Shown one piece after another: positions 60,781-64,000 of a stretch of DNA of 64,000 nucleotides. This DNA is from Pseudomonas trivialis (GTDB lineage Bacteria > Pseudomonadota > Gammaproteobacteria > Pseudomonadales > Pseudomonadaceae). The DNA is taken from the NCBI RefSeq assembly GCF_001439805.1, contig NZ_JYLK01000004.1, positions 62,001 to 126,000 on the forward strand, given 5' to 3'. Below the pieces are notes generated by a model. That model had not been told where the DNA came from, searched no databases, and saw nothing but the letters and a program-made list of their open reading frames with translations. Each line of letters begins with the position of its first letter. The first letter of the stretch is position 1. A program made the translations under genes and the position numbers.

Positions 60781-61158
60781 TTAAGTCCCCTCTGGCCACC
60801 ATTTGAACCACGCGTACCAAGCGCCTGTTGCGATAATCCAAATATAAGAAACACGATATGGCCACAATGCCCAACGCTTGAGCACCGGAGGAACAGATGC
60901 CAATTCCTCTTCAGTGACAAGGCCTGCTTTCAGAAAGCGCTTGGGCATCGAGAGGATGTCAATCATCAACCCCATACGATGAAACCGGTCGATTCGACTG
61001 TTTCTCTTCCAAAAGCGCTTATGCCTACGAACTTTTTCGTTATTGTCAAAGTAACTTTCCAGCTCGTCGAGTTTTGCATACTCGGCAAAAAGCATCAGGC
61101 TCAGGAGTACAAAAATACCCGCGAGGTGCACGATGATTAAGGCAAGAAAAAACGACAC
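60781..61158 (-). CDS. putative two-helix membrane immunity protein (unit B)
   Basis: 125 residues starting with GTG at 61158, two bases after the toxin-like gene. Membrane helix 1 is about residues 3-24 (FLALIIVHLAGIFVLLSLML), the centre is basic (RRHKRFWKRNSRIDRFHRM), and helix 2 is about 95-115. Same length and layout as the product of 62483-62860 with roughly half of residues conserved. A small polytopic protein right after a glycine-zipper protein suggests immunity to a membrane-active toxin. No family name recognised. Confidence 0.6.
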   Translation of the reverse strand: MSFFLALIIVHLAGIFVLLSLMLFAEYAKLDELESYFDNNEKVRRHKRFWKRNSRIDRFHRMGLMIDILSMPKRFLKAGLVTEEELASVPPVLKRWALWPYRVSYIWIIATGAWYAWFKWWPEGT

Positions 61159-61160
61159 GG

Positions 61161-62146
61161 TCAGGCACCCTCTGGCTCGAAGATCAAGTCACCGTTGAGC
61201 TCAAGTATCTTTCCACCCAGAAATGCACTTTCATCACCAAGAACCGAACCTGCCTCATAGCCACCTGCAGCGCCGCCAATAACTGCGCAAGCAAGCGCAC
61301 CCTGCCCTTTCATAGAAATACCCAACACCATATGGCAAACACTACGAGATAACTTCGCACCTACATGTCCACCAAAAACCGATCCCATTACCCCACCCAC
61401 AAATCTGCCTGTCTCCACATACTTCGCGCTTCGACATTGCGCCTCTCTCCCCGTCACACACGCCTCCCTGACCTCCAACCCAGTAACGCCTACATCCAGC
61501 GCCAACCCAATGTAAGTCCCTTTGCCCAGCCATTTCGACATCTGCGCAATCTCCCGAATCCGCTTCGCATATCCTGCTATCTCACCTTTATGCAGATAGC
61601 TTCTGGTCGAAATTCCCAGCACTTTCCTCAGCCGCGTAAACCTGTACCGAACCTCGCAGCACCTTGCAGTTGCAATTCCAACCGGCTGAACAACGTTTGG
61701 CGCTGGCGGATAAAGTTCTCCCTGCTCAGATGCCCACTTCTCAACCGCTGATGCACTTGTTCGATTTCCTCCAAAGTTTGCGCCACTTCATCCAGATGCC
61801 GCGCCCAGGCGGATGTAGCACTGCCAATACCAATCGAGCCATACGCAAGAAAACTCTGCAGCAAATCATAATTGCCGATCACCACCGCGCCAGCCGACGT
61901 ATTCAGCTCCAGGCTGCGACGAACCTGTTCAGCATGCCGCATCAACCAGGCCTCCTCGCCGGAACAGCTCACGCTGCTGGCATCGGGAATAATCACCAAT
62001 TGCCCCGGTGCCACAAGACCGGGGCGCAGGTGTCGGTTCAGTACGTCGAAATGATCAGAGCGCTGTCGATTCTGGCCGCCGCCCATCAAGCGCGATTTCA
62101 AACTCTCGTAGTCCGTTGTGCGGTCATTGATGTAGCTCTGCGCCAT
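61161..62146 (-). pseudogene. toxin-like glycine-zipper protein, frameshifted (unit B)
   Basis: Two frames: 62146-61628 (172 codons, ends FGTGLRG-stop) and about 61622-61161 (153 codons, STRSYLHKGEIAGYAKRI to EPEGA). Relative to the intact copy at 62864-63859, ten bases are missing at the junction (after the G-L-x-G codons), which shifts the frame. The N-terminal 105 residues differ from the intact copy at one position; the C-terminal half is clearly diverged but keeps the Gly-rich stretch (VIGGAAGGYEAGSVLG). Either inactive or expressed as two chains. Confidence 0.7.
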
Positions 62147-62290
62147 GCCTTACATCCGGGATGCAATGAAACTGGCGTCGAAATATAAGCAGGGAAGCAC
62201 GGCCTGGACACAAATCCGGGAGGGGCCCATCACATTTGGGAAGCTGCCTACACGGCAGAGAATTTGCGCTTACAGAAAGCGGCCCGACCT
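62147..62290 (-). repeat. conserved leader of unit B with two hairpins
   Basis: About 140 bp directly upstream of the toxin-like ATG, matching 63860-64000 with two mismatches. Contains hairpin 1 (62267-62281, CGCTT-ACAGA-AAGCG) and hairpin 2 (62244-62258). Non-coding: a TAA precedes the ATG in frame. Probably the promoter and 5' untranslated region. Confidence 0.75.
62236..62263 (-). other. solitary type I-F CRISPR repeat-like hairpin
   Basis: On the minus strand the core CTGCC-GTGTA-GGCAG is identical to the stem and loop of the 28-nt type I-F (Cas6f/Csy4) repeat as I know it; with flanks, 22 of 28 positions agree. There is no second repeat within spacer distance, so it is not an array. Duplicate at 63949-63976. 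Function unknown. Confidence 0.55.
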
Positions 62291-62329
62291 ACCGTCAAAC
62301 CTTCGGCAATAGCCGGTAGTCGGGAGCGC

Positions 62330-62449
62330 TCACTGAAGCCAGGCGCACCAATAGTCCCAACTGACAGCCCAAATCATCGCAAGTCGATAGGGCCGTCCGG
62401 TCCAGCGTTTGAGTGATAGCGGAACGGCAGATAACTCTGCCTCAGTCAT
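62330..62449 (-). pseudogene. C-terminal fragment of immunity-like membrane protein
   Basis: 39-codon frame MTEAELSAVPLSLKRW..., ending WCAWLQ, about 90 percent identical to 60584-60688 and homologous to the C-terminus of the full immunity proteins. Sits 30 bp after the intact gene at 62483. No N-terminal part remains here. The flanking 100 bp (62310-62460) are duplicated at 60560-60700. Confidence 0.7.
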
Positions 62450-62482
62450 AAAACTTTTTTTCACGGCGTCAGTTGGATCACA

Positions 62483-62860
62483 TCAGATTTGAATGTCGAA
62501 CCACCAAAACCAGACGCACCAAACGATGGTTGCGCCCCCCCAGATATAAGTAAGGTAAAAGGGCCACAACACCCAACGCCTGAGTGACAAAGGAATGGAC
62601 TTCAGTTCGGCCTCCGTCACGATTCCTGCTTCCACGTGGCGTTTTGAATCGGACAAAAACTCATAAATCTGCAACATGCGATAAAACCTGTCGATTGGCT
62701 GGTTTCTTCCCCAAAAGCGTTTAGTGTCGCGAACCTTTTCATTTTGGCTGAAGCAGCTTTCCAGACTGTCGAGTTTTACGTACTCGGCAAATAGTCGCAG
62801 CCCGAGGGTAACAAGGCCTCCAACAAACCAGACGACGGTGTAGACGAGAAAGAATGACAA
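62483..62860 (-). CDS. putative two-helix membrane immunity protein (unit A)
   Basis: 125 residues starting with TTG at 62860, three bases after the toxin-like gene stop. Helix 1 about 3-25 (FLVYTVVWFVGGLVTLGLRL), charged centre (DTKRFWGRNQPIDRFYRM), helix 2 about 93-120 with many tryptophans. Clear paralogue of the unit B protein. The rare start codon and near-zero spacing suggest coupled, low-level translation after the toxin-like gene. Immunity role inferred from gene order. Confidence 0.6.
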   Translation of the reverse strand: MSFFLVYTVVWFVGGLVTLGLRLFAEYVKLDSLESCFSQNEKVRDTKRFWGRNQPIDRFYRMLQIYEFLSDSKRHVEAGIVTEAELKSIPLSLRRWVLWPFYLTYIWGGATIVWCVWFWWFDIQI

Positions 62861-62863
62861 TTG

Positions 62864-63859
62864 TCAGGCCCCTTCAGGATCGAATATCAAGTCTCCATCA
62901 ACCTCGATGATCTCCCCACCCAAAAAAGCACCGCCAGCACCGCCAGCATTTCCGCCTGCGCTGCCTCCCGCTGCACCTCCAATGACCCCACACGCAAGTA
63001 ATCCATTTCCTTTCAAATAAACGCCCAGATACAAGCGACAAGCACTACGAGCTACATCAGCAGCTAATTTTGCCCCAATGGCAGCTCCCGTCACCCCGCC
63101 CACAAACCTGCCCGCCTCCACATATTTCGCTCGTCTGCACTGCGCTTCCTTACCCGTCATACAGGCTTCCTTGATCTCCAAACCTGTGACGCCAACATCC
63201 AACAGCAATCCTGCATATGTCCCTTTGCCCAACCACTTGGACGTCTGCGTTATCGCCTTGATTCTTTGCGCATATCCTGCAATTTCATTCTTGTGCAGAT
63301 AACTTTTAGTCGACAATCCGAGCACTTTCTTCAACGATTGATTGCCTTGCAATCCCGTTCCGAAACGCGCCGCTCCTTGCAACTGCGCATCCAATCGACC
63401 AAACAGCATCTGCCGCTGCCGAACAAATCCATCCCTGTCCAACCCGCCACTCTTCAACCGTTGATGCAAACGTTCGATTTCTCCCAGTGTTCGCCCCACT
63501 TCATCCAGATGCCGCCCCCAGCCAGACGCTGCGCTTCCCACACCAATCGAGCCATACGCAAGAAAACTCTGCAGCAAATCATAATTGCCGATCACCACCG
63601 CGCCAGCCGACGTATTCAGCTCCAGGCTGCGACGAACCTGTTCAGCATGCCGCATCAACCAGGCCTCCTCGCCGGAACAGCTCACGCTGCCGGCATCGGG
63701 AATAATCACCAATTGGCCCGGTGCCACAAGACCGGGGCGCAGGTGTCGGTTCAGTACGTCGAAATGATCAGAGCGCTGTCGATTCTGGCCGCCGCCCATC
63801 AAGCGCGATTTCAAACTCTCGTAGTCCGTTGTGCGGTCATTGATGTAGCTCTGCGCCAT
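62864..63859 (-). CDS. toxin-like glycine-zipper protein, intact (unit A)
   Basis: 331 residues, no signal peptide. Residues 1-55 end in LRPGLVAPGQLVIIPD, which looks like the closing part of a LysM-like module. Then a helical middle with Cys pairs (VSCSGEEAW; EACMTGKEAQC). Residues 250-320 are a glycine/alanine-rich membrane-active-looking segment (GGVTGAAIGAKLAADVA, then GVIGGAAGGSAGGNAGG) before the tail DGDLIFDPEGA. Followed at once by a small membrane protein. I infer a pore-forming or membrane-inserting effector, possibly type VI- or contact-delivered; no named family recognised. Confidence 0.55.
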   Translation of the reverse strand: MAQSYINDRTTDYESLKSRLMGGGQNRQRSDHFDVLNRHLRPGLVAPGQLVIIPDAGSVSCSGEEAWLMRHAEQVRRSLELNTSAGAVVIGNYDLLQSFLAYGSIGVGSAASGWGRHLDEVGRTLGEIERLHQRLKSGGLDRDGFVRQRQMLFGRLDAQLQGAARFGTGLQGNQSLKKVLGLSTKSYLHKNEIAGYAQRIKAITQTSKWLGKGTYAGLLLDVGVTGLEIKEACMTGKEAQCRRAKYVEAGRFVGGVTGAAIGAKLAADVARSACRLYLGVYLKGNGLLACGVIGGAAGGSAGGNAGGAGGAFLGGEIIEVDGDLIFDPEGA

Positions 63860-64000
63860 GCCTTACATCCGGGATGCAATCAAACTGGCGTCGAAATATA
63901 AGCAGGGAAGCACGGCCTGGACACAAGTCCGGGAGGGGCCCATCACATTTGGGAAGCTGCCTACACGGCAGAGAATTTGCGCTTACAGAAAGCGGCCCGA
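63860..64000 (-). repeat. conserved leader of unit A with two hairpins
   Basis: Near-identical to 62147-62290. Hairpins at 63980-63994 (CGCTT-ACAGA-AAGCG) and 63957-63971 (type I-F-like stem and loop). Runs into the window edge, so the array may continue. Confidence 0.75.

Noticed and set aside
63266..63901. 211-codon plus-strand frame (and its twin at 61664-62188)
   Set aside because: Antisense to the toxin-like genes; it is open in both copies only because the N-terminal regions are nearly identical.
62236..63976. CRISPR array
   Set aside because: Only one repeat-like hairpin per 1.7-kb unit, with genes between them; no spacers and no cas genes.

Overview
The window looks like chromosome from a fluorescent pseudomonad (Pseudomonas fluorescens group). 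The reasons are the high GC content and GC3-biased genes, the intergenic palindromes of the REP/REPIN type (GTGGGAG...CTCCCAC and GTGGCGAGC...GCTCGCCAC families), the alternative SOS cassette lexA2-imuA-imuB-dnaE2, the myo-inositol regulon, and two TonB-dependent siderophore receptors. No rRNA, tRNA, transposase, phage gene or canonical CRISPR array was seen.

Layout. 0-5.5 kb: a tightly overlapping minus-strand operon (LacI regulator, binding protein, two permeases, ATPase, GpdQ-like phosphodiesterase), probably for uptake and hydrolysis of a phosphodiester. 5.8-8.2 kb: carboxynorspermidine decarboxylase/dehydrogenase pair with a good terminator. 8.5-12.4 kb: glutaminase, RNase T2, Gfo/Idh oxidoreductase, Nudix hydrolase and two small envelope proteins. 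12.5-15 kb: a siderophore receptor with an STN signalling domain but no local sigma/anti-sigma pair. 15.3-16.3 kb: an AT-rich islet that reads as orphan immunity / toxin-tail / immunity debris. 16.7-21.9 kb: quaternary-amine binding protein, small conserved proteins, a chemoreceptor and a DksA-like protein. 22.2-34.2 kb: a myo-inositol regulon (ABC transporter, iolG, iolD, iolB, iolE, fused iolC, iolR) with GGAA-N6-TTCC operators in both control regions; iolA is absent. 34.2-42.8 kb: a membrane protein with a 24-residue companion peptide, a two-component system, SRPBCC protein, second siderophore receptor, SohB, histidine phosphatase and SCP2 protein. 42.9-49.6 kb: a large glycosidase, HglS-type 2-oxoadipate dioxygenase, YdcH-like protein and transketolase. 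49.6-50.5 kb: nested inverted repeats. 50.5-60.5 kb: DNA damage functions (UvrA paralogue coupled to a hybrid histidine kinase; lexA2-imuA-imuB-dnaE2).

60.5-64 kb, running off the window: the most unusual part. It is a tandem array of two units. Each unit has a leader with two 5-bp/5-nt hairpins, a glycine-zipper protein, a small two-helix membrane protein, and fragments of further small membrane proteins. Leaders and N-termini are nearly identical while C-termini diverge, as expected of a polymorphic toxin/immunity locus. One hairpin has the exact stem and loop of a type I-F CRISPR repeat, but occurs singly before each toxin-like gene.

All calls come from reading the sequence and recalling families; no database search was made. 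Start codons were chosen by Shine-Dalgarno quality, gene overlap and family length.
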